DNA from: UBA9715 sp045629845
Lineage (GTDB): Bacteria; Actinomycetota; Coriobacteriia; Coriobacteriales; Eggerthellaceae
Direction of reading: 5' to 3'
NCBI GenBank assembly: GCA_045629845.1
Contig: JAZQRZ010000152.1
Span: 1-10,441 of the forward strand
DNA: 10,441 nucleotides
Part shown: positions 1 through 6,457 of the stretch, piece after piece
Position numbering within the stretch: position 1 is the stretch's first letter
Layout: the number at the start of each line of letters is the position of its first letter
Translations under genes and position numbers: made by a program
The notes under the pieces: model-generated
The model's input: the letters and a program-made list of their open reading frames with translations, nothing else
Told to the model about the DNA's origin: nothing
The model's database searches: none

Positions 1-521
1 GCCGCCTGATCAGCAATCCATTGAACCGCATTCAATATTTCACGACGCGAGCCGTAATTCACCGCCACGACAAGCGTCATACCATCGTTATGACGCGTCT
101 TTTCCCATGCTTCTTCAAACGCTTCGCGTGTTTCTGCAGGAAGACGCGTCATATCACCAATTGTTTTGACACGTACATGTTCTTCATGCAGGCCATCAAC
201 TTCTGCAAGCATGGTCTTTGCAAACAATTCCATGAGGCCCTGAACTTCATCATCAGGGCGCTTCCAATTCTCGGTAGAAAAAGAATAGATAGTTAAATAC
301 CGAACACCCGAATCGCTTGCAGCACGAATTGTTTCACGAACAGCTTCGATACCTGCCTTGTGTCCACGAAGGCGATTAAGCGCACGCTTTTTTGCCCAGC
401 GGCCATTACCATCCATAATGACTGCCACATGCTTTGGCACACGACTTTCGTCAAGCTGAGTCGGATCAAGCCCCGCAGGTGGATTTGGGTATATCTCTGT
501 AATTGGCTTCGCAAATGTCAT
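1..521 (-). CDS. uppS: Undecaprenyl diphosphate synthase (isoprenyl transferase), 3' end cut by window edge
   Basis: Cytoplasmic or membrane-associated cis-prenyltransferase that adds isopentenyl units to farnesyl diphosphate to make undecaprenyl diphosphate, the lipid carrier for peptidoglycan and other wall polymers. The first 173 codons are present; the family is usually about 230-260 residues, so roughly a quarter to a third lies beyond the left edge. Seen directly: the family signature VAVIMDGNGRWAK near residues 33-44 with the catalytic, Mg-binding Asp37, and an RGHKAG segment with His54 spaced from Asp37 as in the E. coli enzyme. YSFSTENWKRP follows near residues 97-107 and the VAVNYGSRREI block near 151-161. 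An N-terminal extension of about 25 residues precedes the core. The ATG at 521 is the natural start but has only a weak ribosome binding site (AGG about 12 bases upstream). It is third in a pyrH-frr-uppS operon and is probably read from the pyrH promoter. Identity is secure. Confidence 0.95.
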   Translation of the reverse strand, partial: MTFAKPITEIYPNPPAGLDPTQLDESRVPKHVAVIMDGNGRWAKKRALNRLRGHKAGIEAVRETIRAASDSGVRYLTIYSFSTENWKRPDDEVQGLMELFAKTMLAEVDGLHEEHVRVKTIGDMTRLPAETREAFEEAWEKTRHNDGMTLVVAVNYGSRREILNAVQWIADQA

Positions 522-580
522 GATTTCACGAACCTGTCTTATAGCCACATTCGAACAACAACCAACGAACGATGCTATGA

Positions 581-612
581 AGCTTCTACTGCTAGTAAAA
601 ACGGTAGAAGCT
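581..612 (-). other. Intercistronic stem-loop between frr and uppS
   Basis: An inverted repeat with arms at 581-591 and 602-612 (nine Watson-Crick pairs, then a T-G wobble and a G-C pair) closes a 10-base loop. Its outer base is the first base of the frr stop codon, so the structure begins right at the end of frr. In the transcribed (minus) direction no run of T follows the stem, so it does not look like a simple intrinsic terminator. It may protect the upstream mRNA from 3' decay or reduce read-through into uppS; that role is inference. Confidence 0.5.
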
Positions 613-1172
613 TAGACTTCCATGAGCTCAGCTTCTTTAGCCTTGAAAGCAGTATCAATCTTGCCAATGTACTTATCGGTAAGCTTTTGCACGTCTGCTT
701 CGCCTTGACGCAAATCGTCTTCAGTAATCTCGGCAGCCTTTTCAGCTTTAGCGAAAGCAGTATTTGCGTCGCGACGAGCATTACGAACCGACACACGAGC
801 ATCTTCAGCATAACCCTTACACTGCTTAGCCAATTCGCGACGACGCTCTTCGGTAAGTTCGGGGAAAGGCAGACGAATAACAGCACCATCATTGCTAGGC
901 GTAACACCCAAATCGCTTTCCTGAATAGCCTTTTCGATAGCCTTCAGAGCGCTTTTATCCCAAGGTTCGATGACCAGCAAGCGTGCATCAGGCGTTTTAA
1001 CACCTGCCAGCTGATTAATGGGCGTCATGGCACCGTAGTAGTCGACCTTAATGCGGTCAAGAACGCGCGCATTAGCACGACCAGTGCGTACGCTAGAAAA
1101 AGCAGTTGCCAAAGCGTCGAGCGCGTGTTCCATGCGCTCTTCTGCGGTCATAAGAATCTCGTCGTAATCCAT
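612..1172 (-). CDS. frr: Ribosome recycling factor
   Basis: Cytoplasmic factor that, with EF-G, splits the post-termination ribosome so that subunits can be reused. The 186-residue product matches the usual length of about 185. Seen directly: SSVRTGRANA near residues 27-35, where family members carry the conserved arginine of the helical domain tip; the YYGAMTPINQLA hinge and second-domain segment at 45-56; LGVTPSNDGAVIRLPFP at 88-104; and the ELTEERRRELAK helix at 105-116. Two ATG codons lie two codons apart. The first (1178) directly abuts the purine-rich AAGAAGGGG, while the second (1172) has proper spacing, so 1172 is chosen. The gene follows pyrH by 27 bases and precedes uppS by 90, the conserved bacterial order, and is probably co-transcribed from the promoter ahead of pyrH. 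Confidence 0.97.
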   Translation of the reverse strand: MDYDEILMTAEERMEHALDALATAFSSVRTGRANARVLDRIKVDYYGAMTPINQLAGVKTPDARLLVIEPWDKSALKAIEKAIQESDLGVTPSNDGAVIRLPFPELTEERRRELAKQCKGYAEDARVSVRNARRDANTAFAKAEKAAEITEDDLRQGEADVQKLTDKYIGKIDTAFKAKEAELMEV

Positions 1173-1199
1173 TTCCATCCCCTTCTTAAGGCTTGTCCC

Positions 1200-1916
1200 C
1201 TATTCCACTGTTGTACCGACGTTTTCGCCCTTGAGCGCACGAGCGATGTTTCCATTAACGGTAAGGTCAAACACAATCATAGGCATATCGTTATCCATAC
1301 ACAACGATGTTGCTGTAGCATCCATAACGTTAAGACCCTTGCTAAGAACATCCATATAGGAAATATGGTCGAACTTCTTTGCATCAGGATTCTTCTTTGG
1401 ATCGGAATCATACACGCCATCAACCTTTGTTGCCTTCATTAAGCAGTCAACATTCAGTTCGCAGGCGCGCAAAGCTGCCGTTGTATCAGTGGTGAAATAA
1501 GGGTTACCAGTACCTGCAGCAAGAATAACAACGCGACCCTTTTCAAGATGACGCTCGGCACGACGACGAATGTAAGGTTCAGAAACCTGCATCATATTAA
1601 TCGCAGACTGAACACGGCTTTCGATGCCATGACGCTCGAAAGCATCTTGTAATGCAAGAGAATTCATCACGGTTGCAAGCATGCCGATATAGTCAGCCTG
1701 AGCACGATCCATGCCTTCTGCAGACCCAGCTAAGCCGCGGAAAATGTTACCGCCACCAACCACAACAGCAACTTGCACACCATCATTTACGATAGCAACG
1801 ATCTGTTCTGCGAGGTCATCGACCACTTTTGGATCGATACCATAACCAAGATCGCCTGCCAGCGCTTCGCCCGATAGCTTTAACAATACGCGCTTATACT
1901 TGTAGTCTTCCGACAT
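1200..1916 (-). CDS. pyrH: UMP kinase (uridylate kinase)
   Basis: Phosphorylates UMP to UDP using ATP, the step that links de novo pyrimidine synthesis to RNA, DNA and UDP-sugar supply. It is a cytoplasmic hexamer of the amino-acid kinase fold. The product is 238 residues, normal for bacterial PyrH. Motifs seen: LLKLSGEAL near residues 11-19 (phosphate binding), the glycine-rich VVVGGGNIFRG at 51-61, RAQADYIGMLATVMN at 71-85 (UMP/effector side), AAGTGNPYFTTDTTAALRA at 133-151 and KATKVDGVYDSDPK at 161-174. The start is the ATG at 1916, which is preceded by a strong GGGAGGAG ribosome binding site seven bases upstream; an ATG eight codons earlier would place that site inside the gene. It is first in pyrH-frr-uppS. 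Unlike many bacteria, rpsB-tsf is not immediately upstream; htrA and its terminator are. Confidence 0.98.
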   Translation of the reverse strand: MSEDYKYKRVLLKLSGEALAGDLGYGIDPKVVDDLAEQIVAIVNDGVQVAVVVGGGNIFRGLAGSAEGMDRAQADYIGMLATVMNSLALQDAFERHGIESRVQSAINMMQVSEPYIRRRAERHLEKGRVVILAAGTGNPYFTTDTTAALRACELNVDCLMKATKVDGVYDSDPKKNPDAKKFDHISYMDVLSKGLNVMDATATSLCMDNDMPMIVFDLTVNGNIARALKGENVGTTVE

Positions 1917-1952
1917 GTAACTCTCCTCCCGCAGGCGCAATTATCACTTCGT

Positions 1953-1981
1953 TCTATATTACCCGATTTAGCGACCCTCAA
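1953..1981 (-). promoter_or_regulatory. Promoter of the pyrH-frr-uppS operon
   Basis: Read on the minus strand, TTGAGG (1976-1981) and TATAGA (1953-1958) are separated by exactly 17 bases, a good match to a housekeeping sigma factor promoter. It lies between the htrA terminator and the pyrH ribosome binding site, where an operon promoter is required. The predicted transcript start is around 1946, leaving a leader of about 30 bases. Confidence 0.6.
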
Positions 1982-1987
1982 CACTTT

Positions 1988-2018
1988 AAACAAAAGGGAC
2001 GACCCAAAGGCCGTCCCT
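1988..2018 (-). terminator. Intrinsic terminator after htrA
   Basis: In the minus direction the stem AGGGACG / CGTCCCT (arms 2012-2018 and 1995-2001, seven pairs) is extended by two inner C-G pairs after one mismatch and is followed immediately by a T-rich tail (TTTTGTTT). It sits about 35 bases beyond the htrA stop codon and ahead of the pyrH promoter, so it separates the two transcription units. Confidence 0.85.
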
Positions 2019-2054
2019 CTTACAATTCGCTGCAACTTCTAGCTATGAATGCAT

Positions 2055-3620
2055 TTACATACCCAGCATACGCAACAAGTATTCAAGTTCTTCTTCAGAA
2101 TAGCCATCGTTGCCGCCGCCATAGCCGTTGCCATTACCATAACCGTTACCCTGAGGCATCTGCTGCTGGTTCTGCTGAGTGCTATCACTCTTTGCGATGT
2201 TTTCATCAGAACTAAGCACCACGGGGATATCCAGCGATTCGCCATTGCGATTAACAGTTACTGTTACCGTATCGCCTACTGCATGTTCGCGAACATCAAG
2301 CGTTACATCCGTAGTAGAAGAAACAGCCTTACCGTTAATGGCAGTAATAATGTCGCCAACCTGTAAATCAGAATTTGCTGCACCAGTGTCAGGGGTAATA
2401 CCTGCAATATAGGCGCCTGACGTAGCAGACAGGTTATAACGCTGAGCAGTTTGGCTGTTCACCTGCGAAATGGAAACACCCAAGATTGCATGAGTCGGTT
2501 CTTTGCCCGCCATAATGTCTTCCGCGATACCCATTGCATAATTGATAGGAATCGCAAAACCTACGCCAGCATAATCGCCAGAATACGAAGACAGCATTGA
2601 GTTGATGCCGATAAGCTTGCCATCTGCATCAACAAGAGCGCCACCCGAGTTACCCGGATTAATAAGGGCATCGGTCTGAATCATGTTCGGGTAATACGCA
2701 TAATCCTGAGAAGACGTTCCGTAATAGTAGCTATACGCATCCGAAGAGCTGTTGCTCATAACGGTAGAGCGATTTGTAGCCGATACAACACCTGTCGCAA
2801 CTGATTGCTCAAGACCCAAAGGTGCGCCAATGGTCATAACCCATTCGCCAATCTTCAGGCTATCGGAATCACCAATATCAGCAGCAACAAGACCTTCGGT
2901 GTTGCTAACCTTTAACACAGCAATATCTGAACTGCTGTCGCCGCCAACGTATTCAGCATCGCGCTCAACGCCATCTACGGTAACTGTTAGCTTAACCGCG
3001 TCTTCGACCACGTGATAGTTCGTAATGATATAGCCATCATTAGAAATGACAACACCAGAACCCATGCCAGCCTGCTGAGGCTCGCTTGAAGCAGTGCTGC
3101 CACCACCATAGCCATAGCCGTAATAGCCTGACTGCGCATTTTGGTAGTTATAGATTGCAACGACCGAAGGCAGCGCCTTTTGAGCGACTGCTTCAGCTAA
3201 AGTTTCGCCTTCGTCAACAGCGTTTATCACACTGGGATCGGTTGTACCCATAACAGTAGCAACCTTGTTTGAAGAACCCTGCCACAAAGCAAAACCGCCC
3301 AAAGCTAGAGCACATGCAACTAAAGCGCCAAGGAAGCCGAAGATGAACGACTTCCCACCACCACCAGATTTCTGCTGAGTAGCACGCGGTGCGGTTGCCT
3401 GATAAGTTGGCTGAGCCTTAGTAGTAGGTTGAGCCTGATAAGTCGATGTCACCTGATGCGGTGCCTGCTGAGCCTCTTGATAAACCGGCTGCGTCTGCTG
3501 AACCTGTGGCTGAGCCTGATGCTGGGCATAATGCTGCGGTCTAGGTTCATTAGACCGGTACGGCGGCTCGGGCGGCTGCGAAGAGGGCGAACTCGAGTAT
3601 CCGTACTGCATATCTGTCAT
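2055..3620 (-). CDS. HtrA/DegP-type membrane-anchored serine protease with PDZ domain
   Basis: Trypsin-like S1C protease of the HtrA/DegP/DegQ family, expected to act outside the membrane in quality control of misfolded envelope proteins. The product is 521 residues. Order: a Pro/Gln/Tyr-rich cytoplasmic tail (about 1-85); a GGGGK turn and one membrane segment near 91-113; the protease domain near 140-370; one PDZ domain near 378-470; and a low-complexity Gln/Gly/Asn/Tyr tail ending in an acidic-leucine segment. The catalytic triad is intact: His203 in TNYHVV, Asp232 in SSDIAVLKV and Ser325 in NPGNSGGAL. Two Tyr/Gly/Ser-rich insertions (about 163-180 and 287-311) lie in loops of the protease domain. 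The ATG at 3620 follows GGAG by about ten bases. It stands alone between its own upstream region and a strong terminator. Which paralogue (degP, degQ, degS or htrA) cannot be decided. Confidence 0.95.
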   Translation of the reverse strand: MTDMQYGYSSSPSSQPPEPPYRSNEPRPQHYAQHQAQPQVQQTQPVYQEAQQAPHQVTSTYQAQPTTKAQPTYQATAPRATQQKSGGGGKSFIFGFLGALVACALALGGFALWQGSSNKVATVMGTTDPSVINAVDEGETLAEAVAQKALPSVVAIYNYQNAQSGYYGYGYGGGSTASSEPQQAGMGSGVVISNDGYIITNYHVVEDAVKLTVTVDGVERDAEYVGGDSSSDIAVLKVSNTEGLVAADIGDSDSLKIGEWVMTIGAPLGLEQSVATGVVSATNRSTVMSNSSSDAYSYYYGTSSQDYAYYPNMIQTDALINPGNSGGALVDADGKLIGINSMLSSYSGDYAGVGFAIPINYAMGIAEDIMAGKEPTHAILGVSISQVNSQTAQRYNLSATSGAYIAGITPDTGAANSDLQVGDIITAINGKAVSSTTDVTLDVREHAVGDTVTVTVNRNGESLDIPVVLSSDENIAKSDSTQQNQQQMPQGNGYGNGNGYGGGNDGYSEEELEYLLRMLGM

Positions 3621-3625
3621 GATAA

Positions 3626-3642
3626 TCTCGCTCCTTTCGAGA
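3626..3642 (-). promoter_or_regulatory. Small hairpin presenting the htrA ribosome binding site
   Basis: Five-base arms TCTCG (3626-3630) and CGAGA (3638-3642) are perfectly complementary and enclose a seven-base loop that, in the mRNA, is AAAGGAG, the ribosome binding site of htrA. The site is in the loop, so the structure could display rather than hide it. The stem is short and its significance is uncertain. Confidence 0.35.
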
Positions 3643-3668
3643 CATATTTGTATCCTTTTGATACCCAG

Positions 3669-3726
3669 ATTATCACTGAGTCTTAAATTAACCTGAATGC
3701 CGTATAATCCGTCATCTCGGCGTCAA
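3669..3726 (-). promoter_or_regulatory. Possible htrA promoter region
   Basis: The best match with correct spacing is TTCAGG (3692-3697), 17 bases, GATAAT (3669-3674), with a good -10 and a poor -35. A second pair, TTGACG (3721-3726) and TATACG (3701-3706), has better hexamers but only a 14-base spacer. A perfect dyad GACTG-TTA-CAGTC (3749-3761) lies further upstream. The region carries no gene. Which promoter is used, or whether a stress sigma factor reads it, cannot be told from sequence. Confidence 0.35.
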
Positions 3727-3817
3727 GCAGCATACGTATCTAGAACACGACTGTTACAGTCCTGTCGCAATAATACGCATTTCAGAGCATATACGTAATT
3801 GATTAAAGGTATATTCG

Positions 3818-3839
3818 AAAAGCTGAGATTATTCCTCAG
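3818..3839 (-). terminator. Weak terminator-like hairpin at the end of the ABC ATPase gene
   Basis: In the minus direction CTGAG (3835-3839) pairs with CTCAG (3823-3827) across a seven-base loop that contains the stop codon, followed by CTTTTCG. The stem is only five pairs, so this is at most a weak terminator for the ABC transporter operon. Confidence 0.3.
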
Positions 3840-4590
3840 ATAACAGAAATGCGCGCGTGCGTTCGTGCTGAGGATTGTCAATAACATCTGCAGCAGCGCC
3901 TTGCTCAACAATAACGCCACCATCCATAAAGATGATGTGATCAGCGACATCACGAGCGAATTTCATTTCGTGGGTAACAATGACCATGGTCATATGTTCT
4001 TCAGCAAGGTTTCGAATAACCTTCAGGACACCCTTAGTAAGTTCGGGATCAAGCGCTGACGTTGGCTCGTCAAAGAACAGCACATCGGGATCAAGCATAA
4101 GAGCACGAGCAATTGCAACTCGTTGCTGCTGACCACCAGAAAGCTCGCATGGAACCATATCTTGCTTGCCTTCGAGCCCCATTTTTTCAAGAAGCTGCAA
4201 AGCCTTAGCTTCGGCTTCTTCTTTTGGCATTTTCTGAACAGTAATAGGCGCATCAGTTAAATTGCGCATAACGGTATAGTGCGGAAAGAGATTGAAGTTC
4301 TGAAAGACGAGTCCAAAATGCTTACGTGCATTGCGCAGTGCATCTTTGCCGCCATACACAGCGCGCCCATCAACATCGGTTGATACGACGCAATCACCAA
4401 AGGAAAGCGCACCGCCATCAAGGGTTTCTAATAAAGTACAACAGCGAAGCAAAGTTGACTTACCGCCGCCCGAAGGGCCAATAATGGCAAGGACTTCGCC
4501 TTTTTCGACAGTAAGCGAAATGTCTTTGAGAACTTCGACATCGTTAAAGCTTTTCCGTGCATGTTGCAGGCTTACAAGGGTTTTAGTCAT
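3829..4590 (-). CDS. Polar amino acid ABC transporter, ATP-binding protein
   Basis: Cytoplasmic ATPase that powers amino-acid import, of the GlnQ/HisP/ArtP (PAAT) class. The product is 253 residues, the usual length. Motifs seen: Walker A GPSGGGKST at 38-46, Q-loop Gln97 in VFQNFNLFPHYTV, signature LSGGQQQR at 150-157, Walker B LFFDEPTSALD at 171-181 and switch His207 in VTHEM. The FNLFPH and THEMKFARDVAD segments are typical of amino-acid importers. The ATG at 4590 overlaps the end of the permease gene by eight bases (ATGACTAA), a classic translational coupling arrangement; no strong separate ribosome binding site is seen. It is the last gene of the lipoprotein-permease-ATPase operon. The substrate (glutamine, arginine, histidine, cystine or other) cannot be set from this subunit. 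Confidence 0.95.
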   Translation of the reverse strand: MTKTLVSLQHARKSFNDVEVLKDISLTVEKGEVLAIIGPSGGGKSTLLRCCTLLETLDGGALSFGDCVVSTDVDGRAVYGGKDALRNARKHFGLVFQNFNLFPHYTVMRNLTDAPITVQKMPKEEAEAKALQLLEKMGLEGKQDMVPCELSGGQQQRVAIARALMLDPDVLFFDEPTSALDPELTKGVLKVIRNLAEEHMTMVIVTHEMKFARDVADHIIFMDGGVIVEQGAAADVIDNPQHERTRAFLLSEE

Positions 4591-5236
4591 GGTAGTAATC
4601 CAGTTTCTTCTCGATGCGATTTAATATGAACTCGACCACGATGGTAAAGCCCCAATAAATGCCTGCCGCAATAATGTAAGGTAGCATGCTTACCTGACTT
4701 GCAGCAATAGCCTTTGCCTGGGTAAACATTTCCATGATGCCAAGAACAAATGCAAGCGATGTATCTTTGACCAGCGTAATAACTTCGTTACCCATAGCTG
4801 GCAAGATACGCTTGATAACCTGCGGCAAGACGATTCGCATAAACGTTTGCGTACGTGAATAGCCCAATACCTCGGCCGCTTCATACTGACCGCGCGGGAT
4901 TGACTGAATACCACTGCGATAGATTTCAGCAAAATAGGCAGCGTAATTCAGGATGAAGCCAATATCGCAGGCCCAAAACTTCCAGTCGCTACCTAATTGC
5001 AAATGGAAAAGATAATACGGACCAAACATGAGCGCCATAAGCTGCAACATAAGAGGCGTGCCGCGCATAAACGAAATATAGGCGCGCATAACCCATGCAA
5101 GCGGCTTAAACTTGCTCATGCGACCTAAGGCAATCAGAACACCAAGCGGCAACGACCCCACCAGTGTTACCACAAATATTTGCCCCGTCAGAATGAGACC
5201 TTGGCCAAGCAGGCTCATCATTGTCGAGAAATCCAC
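4583..5236 (-). CDS. Polar amino acid ABC transporter, permease
   Basis: Integral membrane subunit of the His/Glu/Gln/Arg/opine permease family, presumably working as a homodimer because only one permease gene is present. Hydrophobic segments are seen near residues 12-38, 47-78, 92-105, 155-172 and 185-204 of the 217-residue product, and the cytoplasmic EAA loop that contacts the ATPase is clear (YEAAEVLGYSRTQTFMRIVLPQ, in two parts, near 118-139). The longest frame begins at a TTG (5251), but that start would place the good ribosome binding site GGAAAGG inside the gene. The GTG at 5236 sits six bases after that site and is preferred, giving an N-terminus MDFSTMM. The ATPase gene overlaps its 3' end by eight bases; the lipoprotein gene is 190 bases upstream across a region of strong hairpins. 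Confidence 0.92.
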   Translation of the reverse strand: MDFSTMMSLLGQGLILTGQIFVVTLVGSLPLGVLIALGRMSKFKPLAWVMRAYISFMRGTPLMLQLMALMFGPYYLFHLQLGSDWKFWACDIGFILNYAAYFAEIYRSGIQSIPRGQYEAAEVLGYSRTQTFMRIVLPQVIKRILPAMGNEVITLVKDTSLAFVLGIMEMFTQAKAIAASQVSMLPYIIAAGIYWGFTIVVEFILNRIEKKLDYYHD

Positions 5237-5293
5237 GTATATCCTTTCCAACCAACACCATGACAGAAACTAACCCTGTCACTTAAAACAACC

Positions 5294-5323
5294 GTACGAC
5301 AAAGTACTAAACCTTTGTCGTAC
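5294..5323 (-). terminator. Strong stem-loop in the lipoprotein-permease gap (attenuator-like)
   Basis: A perfect 11-pair inverted repeat, arms GTACGACAAAG (5294-5304) and CTTTGTCGTAC (5313-5323), with an eight-base loop. In the minus direction it is followed by GGTTGTTTTAAG, a moderately T-rich tail. It could act as a partial terminator or as a 3' stabiliser that keeps lipoprotein mRNA more abundant than permease and ATPase mRNA, a known pattern in binding-protein operons; the role here is inferred. Confidence 0.6.
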
Positions 5324-5333
5324 TACGCAGCGA

Positions 5334-5388
5334 GCGGCGTCTAGGCGCCCGCACTGGCTAACCGCCATACGAGACACCCAGACGCCGC
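5334..5388 (-). repeat. Long-arm inverted repeat in the lipoprotein-permease gap
   Basis: Nine-base perfect arms GCGGCGTCT (5334-5342) and AGACGCCGC (5380-5388) enclose 37 bases that are themselves GC-rich and can form smaller pairings. It forms the middle of three consecutive inverted repeats between two genes of one operon. No T-run follows in the transcribed direction, so it is not by itself a terminator. Confidence 0.55.
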
Positions 5389-5406
5389 GCAGCGTTATCT
5401 GTTACG

Positions 5407-5420
5407 CGACCTTAAGGTCG
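5407..5420. repeat. Perfect 14-base palindrome just after the lipoprotein gene
   Basis: CGACCTTAAGGTCG reads the same on both strands and starts six bases beyond the lipoprotein stop codon. As DNA it could be a dimeric protein site; as RNA it can form only a short hairpin. It is the first of three inverted repeats in this gap. Confidence 0.5.
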
Positions 5421-5426
5421 ACGAAA

Positions 5427-6284
5427 CTACACGAGCACCCAGTTATCGAAGCTAAGGCCGTACGCAGCATACTTTTCGCACAGCGCCTTAACAGTGCCAT
5501 CCTTGTACAGAGCCTTCAGAGAATCGGTAACAGTCTTTGCCGTATCGGTATCGCCCTTTGCGAAACCAACAGCATAGTGCTCAGAAGACAGCGGCTCGGA
5601 AAGCATGACATACTTGTCCGGGTTAGCCGACATCTGATACTGAGCAATGGACAGGTCGCATGCAACAGCGTCGACCATACCAGAATCAAGCTGCATGAAA
5701 GCATTGTTGTAATCACCAATAGTTTCGAGCTTAGCAAAAGTATCTGCAAGCTTCTTCTGACCTTCTGCATCGCTGAGAACTTCGAGTGCAGCAGAATCAG
5801 CCTGAGTCATAACAGCCTTGCCAGAAAGAGCAGCGAAATCAGCAATGCCGCTATCCTTCTTTACGACAATGACCTGTTCGTTAAGCATATACGGATCAGA
5901 GAAAGCATAGTTGCCTTCGCGACCTTCCAAAGTGAAGCCGTTCCAAATGCAGTTAATAGCACCGCTGTTCAGCAGAGCATCCTTAGCGTCCCAGTCGATA
6001 GGTTCAGCCTTGAATTCCCAACCATTTGCTTCGCAAACAGCCTTAGCCAGATCAAGATCGAAACCAGTGTACTGACCATCGTCGCCAACAAAACCATAAG
6101 GCGGATATTCAGCATCAAAGCCGACTACCAACGTGAACGAACCTGCAGATGAGCTGGAAGCGCTAGCACTTGCTGATGCGCTGCTGGCGCTGGAGCTGCT
6201 CGAAGACGAGCTGCAGCCAGCAAGCACGAATGCTGCAAGCGCAAATGCTGCAACAAACGCTGCTACAAACTTAAGTTTCCTCAT
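5427..6284 (-). CDS. Polar amino acid ABC transporter, substrate-binding lipoprotein
   Basis: Extracellular solute-binding protein (family 3) tethered to the membrane as a lipoprotein; it delivers an amino acid to the downstream permease and ATPase. The 285-residue precursor has a lipoprotein signal peptide, MRKLKF then a hydrophobic stretch, ending in the lipobox LAGC with Cys24 as the lipidation site. A pure Ser/Ala/Gly linker fills about 25-49. The binding domain begins at FTLVVGFDAEYPPYGF (about 50-65), followed by YTGFDLDLAKAV (72-83), DWDAKDALLNSG (97-108) and FTLEGREGNYAFSDPY (117-132), where Arg122 is the residue that by family knowledge binds the ligand carboxylate. The ATG at 6284 follows GGGAAGGG by about eight bases and begins a proper signal peptide; a longer frame starting at 6398 would prepend about 38 residues that overlap the promoter. 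It is first in its operon. Confidence 0.95.
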   Translation of the reverse strand: MRKLKFVAAFVAAFALAAFVLAGCSSSSSSSSASSASASASASSSSAGSFTLVVGFDAEYPPYGFVGDDGQYTGFDLDLAKAVCEANGWEFKAEPIDWDAKDALLNSGAINCIWNGFTLEGREGNYAFSDPYMLNEQVIVVKKDSGIADFAALSGKAVMTQADSAALEVLSDAEGQKKLADTFAKLETIGDYNNAFMQLDSGMVDAVACDLSIAQYQMSANPDKYVMLSEPLSSEHYAVGFAKGDTDTAKTVTDSLKALYKDGTVKALCEKYAAYGLSFDNWVLV

Positions 6285-6345
6285 TAGGTAATCCCTTCCC
6301 TTCGTTGTTGGGCCGCGAACGAATCGCATCTCCCTCACCCGTTTT

Positions 6346-6363
6346 GCTTTATCACGATAAAGC
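6346..6363. promoter_or_regulatory. 18-base dyad at the ABC operon transcription start (putative operator)
   Basis: Perfect eight-base arms GCTTTATC and GATAAAGC are separated by two bases. The dyad begins seven bases downstream of the -10 element (6371-6376), so it covers roughly +1 to +18, a classic repressor position. The binding protein cannot be named; no regulator gene is in the window. Confidence 0.55.
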
Positions 6364-6370
6364 GATGGAG

Positions 6371-6398
6371 AGTATACCATACATGCGGTATTTACCAA
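6371..6398 (-). promoter_or_regulatory. Promoter of the amino acid ABC operon
   Basis: On the minus strand TTGGTA (6393-6398), 16 bases, TATACT (6371-6376): four of six and five of six consensus positions. It lies about 90 bases before the lipoprotein ATG, in the only gap preceding this operon. Confidence 0.6.
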
Positions 6399-6457
6399 GG
6401 AACTATGTCGAGCTTAAGCACCTTGAACACGGCATTAACAAAGCAGGAAAAGAAACC

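Noticed and set aside
360..1442. 360-codon open frame on the plus strand across uppS, frr and pyrH.
   Set aside because: It runs antisense to three well-identified genes and crosses their boundaries, with no ribosome binding site or recognisable motif.
3429..3620. Gln/Pro/Tyr-rich start of htrA as a possible tandem repeat or separate small gene.
   Set aside because: It is in frame with the protease, lacks a regular repeat unit and matches the disordered cytoplasmic tails of actinobacterial HtrA proteins.
5237..5426. Possible riboswitch or RNA gene in the lipoprotein-permease gap.
   Set aside because: I recognise no known riboswitch core or tRNA/rRNA signature; only inverted repeats can be supported.
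5577..6152. 191-codon open frame on the plus strand opposite the binding lipoprotein.
   Set aside because: Antisense shadow of a clear gene; no domain or plausible start site.
6146..6215. Ser/Ala codon run that looks like a DNA repeat.
   Set aside because: It encodes the flexible linker after the lipobox cysteine; codons vary (AGC, TCG, TCT, TCC, GCA, GCT), so it is protein low complexity rather than a DNA tandem array.
6285..6398. N-terminal extension of the binding lipoprotein to an ATG-like start at 6398.
   Set aside because: It would bury the signal peptide and lipobox about 38 residues inside the protein, and it overlaps the promoter and operator-like dyad.
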